A DNA stretch of 64,000 bases from Paramoeba atlantica (taxonomy: Eukaryota > Discosea). The stretch spans positions 1 through 64,000 of the forward strand of contig CDRNVI010000009.1 in the NCBI GenBank assembly GCA_977017575.1, written 5' to 3'. A program made the position numbers and the translations under genes. Shown here in pieces: positions 41,041-51,400 of the stretch; the stretch's first letter is position 1, and every line of letters begins with the position of its first letter. The notes beneath the pieces were generated by a model. It did not search any database. It was not told the DNA's origin and was given only the letters and a program-made list of their open reading frames with translations.

Positions 41041-41800
41041 GGGTACAGACCACTTATATTGCACCCACTTTCAAAATAATGATATGAATGCATTGAAATG
41101 TTTTCTTGCGCAGTGTAATTTCACACACTTTATCTCACTTCCTCCATCCGCCTACTTTACGTCAAAAAAATGTTGCAGTACGCTTAAAGTTGGCCACTTT
41201 ACACGTCAAATGCCCATGCACAGATAAAATGCTTGTGGGCAGATAAACTGCCAATGGACAGATAAAATGTCACAAAAAAAAGCTTGGCGTCAGTGCCACA
41301 TGGCAGTGGAGGGGAAGACCGCTAGGAGGTCCCGCCTCCTGCTAGGAGGTGAGTGTCCTCCCATGTTGGACCATGCTGCCCCATATTAGGGCTGTGGGAA
41401 ATATTGAGAAGACTCCTAGTTTACCTGTCTGGAGGTAAGGCCCAACTTTGAGCGTAGCCCACGTCTGTGAGCAAAGCCCAACTGTGGGCGTATCCCTGGT
41501 ACAGAATTATATTTTAGCTCCCCTGCACACAGAGGCGAGCGGGGGCGCGTACTAAGAACCAACGTTTGTCCCTTCCGCAGGCTTATGTACTTGTTTTCCT
41601 ATGTTGTGTGACCGGGCGTGTGATCCAGTAGCTTTTTAGGATATGCTGTCCATTTCAACTCTGTGGCACAGTTTGACCCAAAAAATAGAAAAGTGGGTGC
41701 TATATACTTATTGTAAGTGGGCATTACCCGTTCTTTTATTTTTCATTCATTGCTTTGACACGCTCTTCTTGCGAGCGTGGGATGAGCGGGCGCCGTATAC
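40850..41800. repeat. Dispersed repeat shared with 45690-45925, split by an element
   Basis: Left part to 41040 and right part from 41730 (TTTTTCATTCATTGCTTTGA, GCGAGCGTGGGATGAGCGGG) match the continuous copy at 45690-45925. The 689-bp GGGTA element sits between them. Confidence 0.7.
41041..41729. mobile_element. 689-bp element, sibling of 29199-29885
   Basis: Same ends (GGGTACAGACCACTTATATT) and closely similar throughout. Flanking 8-mers (T-run and GTTCTTTT) match only partly, so its target duplication has decayed or formed in a T-run. Confidence 0.85.
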
Positions 41801-43500
41801 CGTTACCCTCCCCTTACTTAGCCCCCACTTTTTGTTCCAAAACCCATACTTTGTGGTGAAGTAAGGGGGGTGGTGAAGTAAGGGGGGTGGATAAGTGATT
41901 CAAAGCTCGATCAATTTATAGTTCTCTAGGAAATCCTCAAATTATTTAAGTACACTATGCTATCGACATTAAGTATAATTTTCTTTTCCTGAGTGTTGCA
42001 CATTCGTGTTGCACATTCTATATTTTGTGTTTCTTTTAGCTTGTGTACTTTCAAAATGTGATCGCCTCACAGAGGACGGCAGAAAATACGACCTTCTTGT
42101 CTTCACCTTGTCGTGGCACTCTGGCTTAATACCCTTTGGGTTAACGAAGAAATGGCCAATTTATGTTGTACAACCCCGTTCACATTTACTTCCCACAATT
42201 GATTGAGCGGCTCGCGGGAACTTTTCGACTAATTCCTTCGTGATGCGCGACGTACGTCCGTTGTGCGCCTTAGAAAAATGCCTTTTCGTTCATTATTTCC
42301 ACATCAACGCAGCTAGATACATACAGGGGTGTAAATTGTGGGGGGGGTCTAAAATTTGTAAAACTTAGCCATTTTTGGAAAATAATAGCGCATTCGAGAG
42401 CTCCCGAACAGGGCTCATGAAGGAAACAAGGCCGAACTATGCACAAGGGGGTATTGCCCCCTATACAAAGCGCCCCCAAACGCTATTTGCAACTTTCTAA
42501 AACAATAGCAAATATCGAAAAAAAAAATTATAATTGCTATTATCGTTGATTAATCTCAATCACAATACAGCATCGCTTTCGAAAACTCTTCATGACATTT
42601 TCAGGGGCCTTGAAACGCTGCTTCGATCGCAATGATCAAATCTGCACGATTCCGAGAGGCTCAAACATTTTTGGAGTCGCCCAATGTGGAACATGATTTT
42701 TTAATGCGAAAAAGATTGTGTTGTTTCGTAATCAGCAACAAGAATCATGCACCAGCTTGCTTTTACGTTCCCAGGCGAAGAATAAACCCTTTCGTAGTCT
42801 TTGTGTTCGGGTGATGGCCCACAACCCCATCTTTGTAGCATTATTTGTAAGCATCTTTGTAGCAGGGTTAAAGGAGGCCACAGACGTGAGCGGGAAGTAT
42901 GGCGTCACGCACGTGACGCTCACTTCCCGATCCGTCGCCGGCCGGATGCCCAACCCTAGTCGTGTTTGAGGGTCGCGTTTTTTCTTTTAAAAAGAATCAG
43001 CATGAAAGTGATTAGTAGCCGAGGGACCCCTGAATACACTGACAGAGCTAAATTACCGTTGGGCGAGGGATCTCCGGATCCACCAACGTCGAGCTGTCGG
43101 GCAAGGGATCTCCGGATCCCTTGCAGAATTTAAGTGATCCGTGTTATTAGAGATATTCTATGGCCATTCTTCCGGGAAGTTGTTTTGGCTCACGACTACT
43201 GTACGTGCAATGTATGTACGTATATCTGGTTGCTCTCAGGAACTTTTTGTTTGCAAAGGAACTCTGTTCTCACTGACAAACAAGGATGTCTAAAAAAATT
43301 ATAAGAAGTGATTTTTTACCGGGGAACATACATGCAATGTATGTGAAGAAGTGAAAATGCAAGTGAAGGTTGTCCATAAAAAACTACAATACCACACAGA
43401 AGAGTGGTTTATTCACAAGAGTGCAACTGTTCACAATTTTAGCGGTTTACAGATGCAAACATTCCCTAATCTCATCAACTCTTCTCTTTTTCTTCCGTAT
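41801..43500. other. Long interval without a cellular gene
   Basis: Holds GTGAAGTAAGGGGGGTG in tandem (41858-41892), one mariner-type terminal repeat at 42326-42420 without a partner, and a GGATCTCCGGATCC motif repeated at 43068 and 43106. ACATACATGCAATGTATGT-type palindromes lie near 43205 and 43325. Plus-strand frames at 42006 and 42632 are short and unassignable. Confidence 0.4.
42326..42420 (+). mobile_element. Solo mariner-type terminal repeat
   Basis: TACAGGGGTGTAAATTGTGG, then GGTCTAAAATTTGTAAAAC and GCGCATTCGAGAGCTC as in the complete Tc1 element. I find no matching right end within 2 kb. Confidence 0.6.
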
Positions 43501-43509
43501 TAAGTCAAT

Positions 43510-44370
43510 GGACTCTGTATCAGACATAGTTAATTTCATCGCGGATGCAGAAATATGACCTGAATCTCAGAACCCAGAAGATGCGCTTGAGGAACTCGCT
43601 TCCTTAAAAGGATGAATGTCAGCCTTCGTTCTATGATTACGGCAGTGCTGCCGGGTGCGATACAACATGCTAAAAGCACGAGTTCTGTAGACCACGTATT
43701 GGAAAAAGCTGCAGCTCTGGCCGGGAGCGGAGCCACTGAAGAAAGGGTTGCAAGCATAAAAGGAACCTTAAATGCCCTTCAGATTGGAAATTTCGCATCG
43801 GAAAGAATCCCTGACAACGTAATTCTGCATCTGCGTGATGAATTGTGGAGTCTACAGCCATTGAACGCAAAAGAACATGAATAAAAGGTAAAGGATAGCA
43901 GCCGCAGCAGCGTTATTCGTGGGGCACAAGACGTCCTAGAGGCCTTCGTTCCTCTTATAGGATCTCCGAGTGATCCTCGATGTGGGCGGCTGATACATCA
44001 TTACCTTTCCAACAAAGGCTTTTCATCCGAACCGTGGCTCACGAACAGAGTAGTGGAATATGTCCGGAGCCAAATAGGAACGGACCCGGATAAAATAATG
44101 TGCGCCGAAACTATGGTAAAGCTAGACCCCGGGGGTTCAACTGCCAATGGTACGAGTGCAACAAGTGCGTCTCTCGTATTGGGCGTTACTTTGCAAGTTG
44201 GGAGCAGCCATTTACTTTCAACGGCTTGCCGCTCAAGGAACCTATGTATCACAAGATGCGATAGAAGATCTTCTAAATCGCGAGGTCTCGACCACAGACA
44301 AATGTATAATCTCGGTTCTGGCAAGCCACCAGGCCACAAATCAGCTTTCCAGGTATGGTGCACGAACGAT
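43510..44370 (+). mobile_element. Tyrosine-recombinase element fragment, copy 3
   Basis: Plus-strand pieces. Near 44165-44350, RLSYWALLCKLGAAIYFQRL followed by IISVLASHQATNQL aligns with the first copy (RLNKWSVLCKIGAVELSFQL, IIAHLAAHSRAINQV). The MDSVSDIVNFIADAE head at 43507 and a helical middle precede it. The catalytic part is absent. Broken in several places. Confidence 0.5.
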
Positions 44371-44727
44371 GTTTGTCTCTATTAAAGGGGGGGCTCAAAT
44401 GAGAATCCGAAACAAGAAAAACAAAAATCGGCGCCGCTTCGTGGCGCCTTTTTCCCAAGCCTTAAATATATGCACATGTGAGGGTCCTTTTACAACTACT
44501 CAGAATAGTAAACATGTAGTACTCAGAGTAGTAAACATGTTTTACAGAAACGGTATATTTATCGTTGGAGCAGCTGTTCTACTCATGTTTCTGCGTAATA
44601 AGGACTGCTACTAGCGCAAAGTAAACGAGAAAATAAAAGCGCAAGAACGCTGTTACAGTTTTCTTAGGGTTGGTATCCATAATTTGGGGTTGGGCGCATC
44701 CGATCGGTGCGAGCGTATAGCCCTGTA

Positions 44728-45488
44728 CTACTCCATTGACGAAAACAGCAGTCCCATCACCGAAGAACGCAAATCTGTAGCGGCGAACTGCATTTTGACT
44801 ATACAGTTTTTCTGCCTGTGCGATGCCTCAACGTCTATGCGTCCGATCGCCTCAACGTCAATGCGATGCTCAACGTCTGCAGGGGCAAGGCACTGAGTTC
44901 TTTCCCAACGCAGCCACACCCACCCGTAATACTTTCGAAAAAACAAATACGTCTCTTCGAGTGCGTTTACGGATGTCAGACCTGTGTGCTCTCGAATCAT
45001 ATCCATAACGATGGTTTTGGTAAGAGGGCACGAGAGGGAAGAAGCTTGCTCGCATGCGCGATGTACGCGTTCCATAGCAACTGCTTTACTGTACGTTATG
45101 GGCTCCGCGTCATTATAATCCCCCCTCTTCCATTAAAACCGCGATTTCTGCAGCTGCCGCCCATGGAACGATTGATCAAGTTTTGATAATGTTTCGCTCC
45201 TCGGTTGCGTATTTTGTACAAGGCACTTCGATAGAGTCTGTACTTATTCTGTATCTTGGATACCGGCGATTTCGACAGGCATATATCGCGCTTGTCATAC
45301 ATACTTAACTCTACTCGCTCTCTCTTTTCACGGACAGTGCTTGGAAGAGGATTATTTGTTATTTCGAGTGTCGGATTCCGATTCGTGGCGCTGGAAGTTC
45401 TGTAATAATCCAGGAGCTTAGAGACCCACACAAAGAACGAACTGTGTTGGGAATACCATCTTTCAATTTCACAGGTGGATGATAGCAT
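44728..45488 (-). pseudogene. Unassigned decayed ORF pair
   Basis: Two minus-strand frames, 45096-45488 (130 codons) and 44728-45075 (115 codons, ATG), abut and look like parts of one gene with a frame change near 45110. The second has KTIVMDMIREHTGLTSVNAL then YGWVWLRWERTQ, suggestive of a helix-turn-helix region. Bracketed by TCTCTATTAAAG sequences (44378 and 45640). Probably transposon-derived; family unknown. Confidence 0.25.
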
Positions 45489-45689
45489 TGGTAGAGATTC
45501 TTGAACGTTCGGTGAATTCTAAGTATTTTTCCTCCCATTTTAAGCAACATCCCAATTTTTTCTCTACTTTCGCCAAAAAATACCCCCCAAACAAATTCCC
45601 CCAAAAATTTGTCTCTAATAAAGGGGGGGATGAGGGGGGTCTCTATTAAAGTGGGGGCCACATTATGTATTCTTATTTCTACATGTATG

Positions 45690-45925
45690 TATATTCTATT
45701 ACACATGTCATATGTATTCTATCGTACGATACTTGACCACACAAGTATTGTACATAAATTTTTTGTAAAAGTAAAACGAATCCGATAGAGCAGTGATGAA
45801 TAGTTCGTCTCATGAAATGTCTCGATTTCAAAAAAAAGTTTGTAGAATAGTTTTTTTATTTTTCGTTCATTGCTTTGACCCGCGCCTCTTGCGAGCGTGG
45901 GCATGAGCGGGTGCCGTATATTCTG
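45690..45925. repeat. Dispersed repeat, uninterrupted copy
   Basis: TACGATACTTGACCACACAA, CGAATCCGATAGAGCAGTG and GCGAGCGTGGGCATGAGCGG appear in the same order as at 40850-41800, without the inserted element. Confidence 0.7.
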
Positions 45926-46036
45926 AGGGGAGACAAGTTCCACTGCCGGCAAACCAATTTCTGATTGATGACTGATGGCGATTGTTTCCTTCTCTTATAG
46001 CATGCAAAAATCTGAAGTTTACAGACTGAGGTATTT

Positions 46037-46912
46037 CTATTCAGTCATTCGTAGCTCTGTTCCCTCGTAATAAAAGTTTACCAATGAGTCAGGTAAAGCC
46101 GAGCCCTTAACATCGCCCGATAGTTTTGAATTGTCACAGAGGTTTAAAGTTTGTAAGCACTGAGGGAGAGAACTGAGTTGTACCACTCCCGAAAAACAGT
46201 TGTCTGCCAGCTCCAGAAAACGAAGAGAACAGGGCAAGTGTAGGAAATCTGGCGTCCCTGTAAAAGCGTTAAAGCTAAGATCAAGGGATGCCATGAAGTG
46301 GGGCAAACGTTCTAGCGCAATGGCCCCGGAGAATTGATTCTGTGCAACCGAAAGATCAACCAAGCAAAGAGGGATATGGGTTAGATCTACGTCCCCATGT
46401 AAAGAATTGTCATCCAAGAATAGCTGCAGTAAGCGATTCGACCCGTACGGCAACGCTAGCGTTCCGCTCAATCGATTCTCCGAGACATAGAAACGAGACA
46501 GCGAGGAGGGAAGCGACTCCAGTTGTAGCGCTCCAACCAACATATTGGAGCTTACAAGAAAATGTTTTGTGGATCGTGGCATCCACTCCCATTGTAGCGA
46601 CCCGGAGAGTTTCAAATGGCTCCACTGAATCTCAAACACCTGACCTTCGAAATTACACCTCACATGAAACCAAGTACAGGCCGGAATGGATGCGTTCCAT
46701 GAGGGATGAGGACTTTGAATATTTGCAATCAGTCGTGTGAGCTCAAACTCCTGTGGGAGATCTGTTCCACGAACTTTGCCCAGACGAACGGTTTGTAAGG
46801 ACCGCTTTTCTTCTCCTAGCGCACTGGAGTCACTGTTTGGCTTTCGTCGCTTTGCTAAAGGCGATGAACTCTCGGATAATTGAACGGCGCGTGTTTGTGG
46901 GGTAATAAACAT
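46037..46912 (-). CDS. LRR protein 12, with KRRK basic stretch
   Basis: 291 residues, the longest member; ATG at 46912, TAG stop. N-terminus MFITPQTRAV..SSSPLAKRRKPN has a basic KRRK at 21-24. Then VRLGKVRGTDLPQEFELTRL (42-61), SWNASIPACTWFHVRC with C79 and C86, and about eight LRR units (LPSSLSRFYVSENRLSGTL, IPLCLVDLSVAQNQFSGAI, LPHFMASLDLSFNAFTGTP, LPCSLRFLELADNCFSGVV). No signal peptide. Adjacent to the PTB-like gene. Confidence 0.87.
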   Translation of the reverse strand: MFITPQTRAVQLSESSSPLAKRRKPNSDSSALGEEKRSLQTVRLGKVRGTDLPQEFELTRLIANIQSPHPSWNASIPACTWFHVRCNFEGQVFEIQWSHLKLSGSLQWEWMPRSTKHFLVSSNMLVGALQLESLPSSLSRFYVSENRLSGTLALPYGSNRLLQLFLDDNSLHGDVDLTHIPLCLVDLSVAQNQFSGAIALERLPHFMASLDLSFNAFTGTPDFLHLPCSLRFLELADNCFSGVVQLSSLPQCLQTLNLCDNSKLSGDVKGSALPDSLVNFYYEGTELRMTE

Positions 46913-47162
46913 TGGAAAGCGTAGGTGCTTTTGTGTGTACTTATGTTTTGAAATATATTTAATGCTTAACTGTTTACCGAACGATCTGTACTAAAACATT
47001 TTCGATGTACGCTGTGGTTGTTTTGAGCAAGAGAAATATCATTGCTTACGTATGTGCTTTGCGTTGAAACTTTTTGTTTATAGAGAAGTTTGATTTCTTT
47101 GATAAAAGTTAAATCAAGAAGCAAGCTCACGGTACGAAACTCAGGACCTTTCCCCCCTTGCC

Positions 47163-48007
47163 TCACCCCCGCACCCATTCCCTTCGCAATGGAGGAAAAT
47201 GAGCCATAAATCGTTGCTCCTCCATTGCGTTGTCCAGAATTAAACTCATCGGCCCATTGGCATTATTCCGGACCTCATCACTGGAGCTTAGCATGGCCGA
47301 GACCTCAATCTCGTCATGGCCCTCCAACACCACTTTTTGACAGTGCCTTATCTCAGCGCCGCCGTGGCATCCGCGACGCTTTCAAATTGTACAAGCGCCT
47401 TGGTGACTTTCTGTGGAGGCGCTCCTGGAGCGGCCAGCACAATCACTTTCCGCATGTGCGGTACGCCATAAAAAAGTTGAAAAAGTAAAAAAGGGGTAAT
47501 CGGGAGCAAACCCCCAGCCCCGCAGCGTACCCGGGTGATACGCACAAACAGCGTTCGCACGAGTAGACTGGTTTGTTTACGAGCGTAGTCCACAAAGAAG
47601 CTCCACCCGGTCCGCGGGTCGGTGATTTTTTCAAGTCTCACCAGCTGCGCGGCCGCTTTTCCCGAGACCATCTGGACAAACGCCTGGCGCCTCTCCTCAT
47701 TATGTTGAATGGACTCGATTTTATAATCGGGACCGAAGGATTGTAGAATTCGCGCCATTTCGTATTCATGCGTGTGACAGGAGAGATTGCGAAGATGTAT
47801 AATTTTTTTCGGAGCCTCCACGAGGGTATCGACAAGGGAGAGGCTCGGGGGGAGGGAGGAGAGATCCGGGAACTCGACATCTTGGTAGCAAACACGGCAG
47901 GTGAGACGGATGCGGGAGAGCGGGGTCTCGGCCTCCGGTTTGAAGTAGGTGATGGGGGAGGGGAGACGTCGAAGCCACTCGTTGTGGTTGCAGGGAAGGG
48001 AAACCAT
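47163..48007 (-). CDS. PTB-like RRM protein, apparent frameshift near the end
   Basis: ATG at 48007. After an N-terminal C-x2-C (LTCRVC), RRM1 begins KKIIHLRNLSCHTHEYEMAR and ends VDYARKQTS, as in the polypyrimidine-tract-binding/hnRNP L family; RRM2 runs from VRTLFVRITRV through LLPITPFLLFQLFYG and KALVQFESVADATAAL. These proteins bind pyrimidine-rich RNA in processing and stability. The first frame meets TAA at 47348-47350 inside RRM2, but the adjacent frame continues HCQKVVLEGHDEIEVSAMLS, the expected end of the domain, to a TGA at 47163. So there is a small indel, either a real mutation or a sequence error. The AGAGGTATAATT motif lies 31-42 bases upstream. Confidence 0.6.
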
Positions 48008-48499
48008 GTGTTGGTCCTATTGTATTCGTACGCGAAGAATTATACCTCTATAGAAAAGAAATGGATCTAAAGTTGTGTGTAGGTTTTAACGGTCACGGTG
48101 AATAGTTGTGCAGATGAGATACTCTGATTCTAGGGTGAAATCGATAACGATGTGTAGAGAAAAAGTGCTAAATGGGAGCGAAGTTTGTACTATCTTCTAG
48201 ATTTTATGCTCTATTTTTTCGGTTATACGACAGGAAAATCGAGAACAGTGAACACACTGCCTCTGTTTTCCAAAATGAACCTCCTCAGAGTGTCCTGATC
48301 TCAATAAATGTTGAGAAAATTATACTGCATTACTAAACTACAGTACTATTGTGTGAATATTGTACTAACACGCATTTACGCCTTGCCCGCTGTTTATGAA
48401 GCTTGACGCCTAGAATTGCATTCCTTAACCATGAAAAAGAAATACTCTTTCGACATAGGCTCAACGACTCTATGTTCTACTATTTTCTTTTTTGACTCT
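48008..48499. other. Intergenic, AT-rich
   Basis: Between two co-directional genes. Contains the AATTATACCTCT motif (48038-48049). No repeat or RNA gene recognised. Confidence 0.4.
48038..48049 (-). promoter_or_regulatory. AGAGGTATAATT motif upstream of the PTB-like gene
   Basis: Minus-strand AGAGGTATAATT ends 31 bases before the ATG. The identical 12-mer occurs upstream of the neighbouring 1360-residue gene, so it may be a core promoter or a TATA-like element. Confidence 0.4.
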
Positions 48500-51400
48500 T
48501 TAACCCTGCGGACTACCCAACGACCCACCCAGCTCCTTCCGTACTCTCGCGCGTAACAACCGCATGACATAGCGTCCCACCAGCGTGCGCACAAAAGCCA
48601 ATGCCGTGGCCTTTGCCTGCTCCACCCCACGTGGGGTAAACCATAAAATATTCTGTCCAGGAAAGGGGTACCCGGCTGTGGAGACTTCCTCACTTTTTGC
48701 AGAAGGGACAGCAACCTCTGGCCCAGCCTGTTGTTTCAAAACTTGCGTATTTTCAAAACTTGAGGGCACACAACCGGAGGGGAGCCTCTCGCAGTAGACC
48801 AGCACCAGCTGACACGCTGCCGAGGCACTTTTCGGCGACTTTTTTCTAAGATTCTCAACCTCTCGTAAATCTCTTTCCCAATTCGGCTCAGAGGTAATCA
48901 ACAGCACCGGCCGGGAGGGTTCCTCCACCAGAAGATACGGGTGCGTACCCATTAACGCCGCAACCGAGGGGACATCCACCACACTCGCATCCAGCAGCCC
49001 TGGACCCCGAAACAGCAGCTTTGGGGCCGAGCTCCCTAATCTCCCTCCCTGGAGGATTTCCTCCACCTCACCCCCCTCTAGCTTTTTCTCCTCGAGAGGT
49101 CTTGAAAATTGATCCTTTCGGTTCGCGTAACCCAAATGTGGCAAATTGGATAAATTCATTCCCTTTTCCTTTTTCTCTTTATCCCTATCCCTCTGTTTTC
49201 CTTCCTCTCCCTCTCCCCCCTCGGCTTCACCAACCTGTGTCACCTGGAGTCGAGCATAATCCGTAGGTTCACTACGCAGCTCCAGACACACACAACGGTG
49301 GCAGGGGCGTGTCATGGCCAACCCCAGCGCGGGGTAGATGTTCCCCACATCGACCGTCTCGGGGTTCTCTTCCCCTTCTCCTTCTCTCCCCCCCACTTGT
49401 CTTCCCCCAATGATAATGACTTGCGGAAAATCACAAGTCCTCACAAACTCCGGGAGCAGCTGAGCTCTTAACACCCGGAGGTACCCCGCGAGGGTGTGGG
49501 GCCGAAACCGTTCCAGAACGGCTGGCCCCCGCAGGAGCGCCGTGGGAAAACAAAGATGTAAGTCCCGTAGAAAAATATCCCCCGGGGTCCCGGGAGGGGC
49601 GTGGACGACAAAAGGAGTGAGAAACCTTTGTGGAACACAAGAAGAATTCGGGTTTTGTGAATTCAAACAGGAATTCGGGTTTTGTGAATCCAAGCAAGAA
49701 TTCGAGTTTTGTGAATCCAAGCAAGAATTCGGGTTTTGTGAATTCAAACAGGAATTTGGGTTTTGTGGAACAAAACAAGAATTCGAGTTTTGTGAATCCC
49801 AACCAGAGTTCTTGTTTTGTGAATCCCAATAAGAGTTCTTGTTTTGTGAATCCCAACAAGAGTTCTTGTCTTGTGAATCCCAACAAGAGTTCTTGTTTTG
49901 TGAATCCCAACAAGAGTTCTTGTTTTGTGAATCCCAACTCGAATTTGGTTTTTGCGAATCCCAACAAGAATTCCGGTTTTGTGAATCCAAACCATTCGGA
50001 TTGGTTGGGGAGAAAAGAGAAAAACCTTTTTGATTTGTTGTTGTTGTTGTTTTCAACGAGGCGTAACCCCCGAGGCGGTGCCAGGGCTCGATACGGAGCC
50101 CGGCCCCGGGCTGGGGATCCACCACGTAGCCTCGGGGCTCGACTTTTTTATTTATCTCGGCCAGGGTGAGCCCTTGGCCGCTCTCACGCTCTTCTGTTCG
50201 AGGGAGCTGCACGACCACACTTATGGGGTCATGGGGGCGAACCAACCGCAGACGTTGGTATAGGGTACTCTGGGTACTGTCCGCGGGGGTGAGGGTGAAC
50301 GGGGGGAGCCACACCCCGTAGTCCGGGTAGGGGCCTTTGAGGAGCGTAAGCAACCCGTCGAGCCCGGAGAGCAGGGAGGCGTTTTGGGCAGAGCTCCGCA
50401 CCGCGAATTGTCCGTTTTGGGCCGCGCAGATGGGCTCGACCTGGGTGGCGAATCCAAGGACGCGGAGGAGGGCGACGACAAAGCTTGCGGGTTGGTGGGC
50501 GACGTGGTCGATGAGGATTTCGACATCTTCTTTGAAGGCGGAGGAAGAAGAAGAAGAAGATGTTGGTGAAATGGTGCCTCGAACTCTTGAAGATAAAGAT
50601 GAAGAGTTTTTGGTAAAGGAGGAGGTTGTGGAGGAAAAAGAAGAAGATCCGCGAGAGGATCTTAAACAAGGTGAGGGGGTGCGGATGCGCGCCCTGCCCA
50701 CGTACCGCAGAGCGGAGGAGGCAAAGGGGGGGATTTTGGTTGCAACCCTGTTGTTCGTGGTTTGGGGATCATTGTTTTGAGTTTCTCCATCGTCTACTGA
50801 GGCATCGCTGGGGTTCGATGCGTCTGGGGGATAGTGGGCCAGGGCAAGACGAATCATTTCCTTGGCCACGCGCTCACGTGTGGTGAGACCCCAGACCAGG
50901 TTCTCGGTAACGGTGCGAGGGGTTAGACCGTCCCGGTGGGGATGAAATCGCAGACAGGCGTTGTCTGGGAAGCTCTCCGCAGGTCGGGAAGAGTTTTTTT
51001 CCAATAGGCAGGTCTGAGAACTGATTTCATAGCGGTCGCAGTCGGAGGTGCAGAATCCATACCACGGGATAGGCTTCCCTACTCGGGCGGGGTGAAGCCA
51101 GATGACATCGTCACAGGAGTTCCCGCGCACGATGGTTCGAAGAGATAAGAGGTACGAAAGATTAGGGTCGGAGACGGGAAAACTCTCATTTGTGGTGGCA
51201 TGGTGGGAGTAGGTCGATTCAGCAGAAGGAAAGGCCTCGGAAAAAATGGGAAAATCGCCAGGATTCACCCCATGCGAGGGAGCATGTCCCGAGAAAGAGC
51301 TGAAGATCGGAACCCCACCTCCTTCCACAGCCCCTGAATAGGCGACAGTAGGCTGTGGGGGAAGCGATCCCCATTCACATGGGTACGTCGCAACTTGACT

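Noticed and set aside
42632-42969. Overlapping plus-strand frames near 42.7 kb
   Set aside because: Short, without domain or conserved relative; treated as chance.
47163-48007. An intron in the PTB-like gene
   Set aside because: The frame change needs only a 2-base offset; no GT-AG pair of plausible length fits.
49640-49990. Regular 27-bp repeats resembling a CRISPR array
   Set aside because: There are no unique spacers; units abut directly and encode a 9-residue protein repeat in a eukaryotic gene.
49630-50169. Long plus-strand frame opposite the 1360-residue gene
   Set aside because: Its openness follows from the 27-bp periodicity; it has no other protein-like feature.
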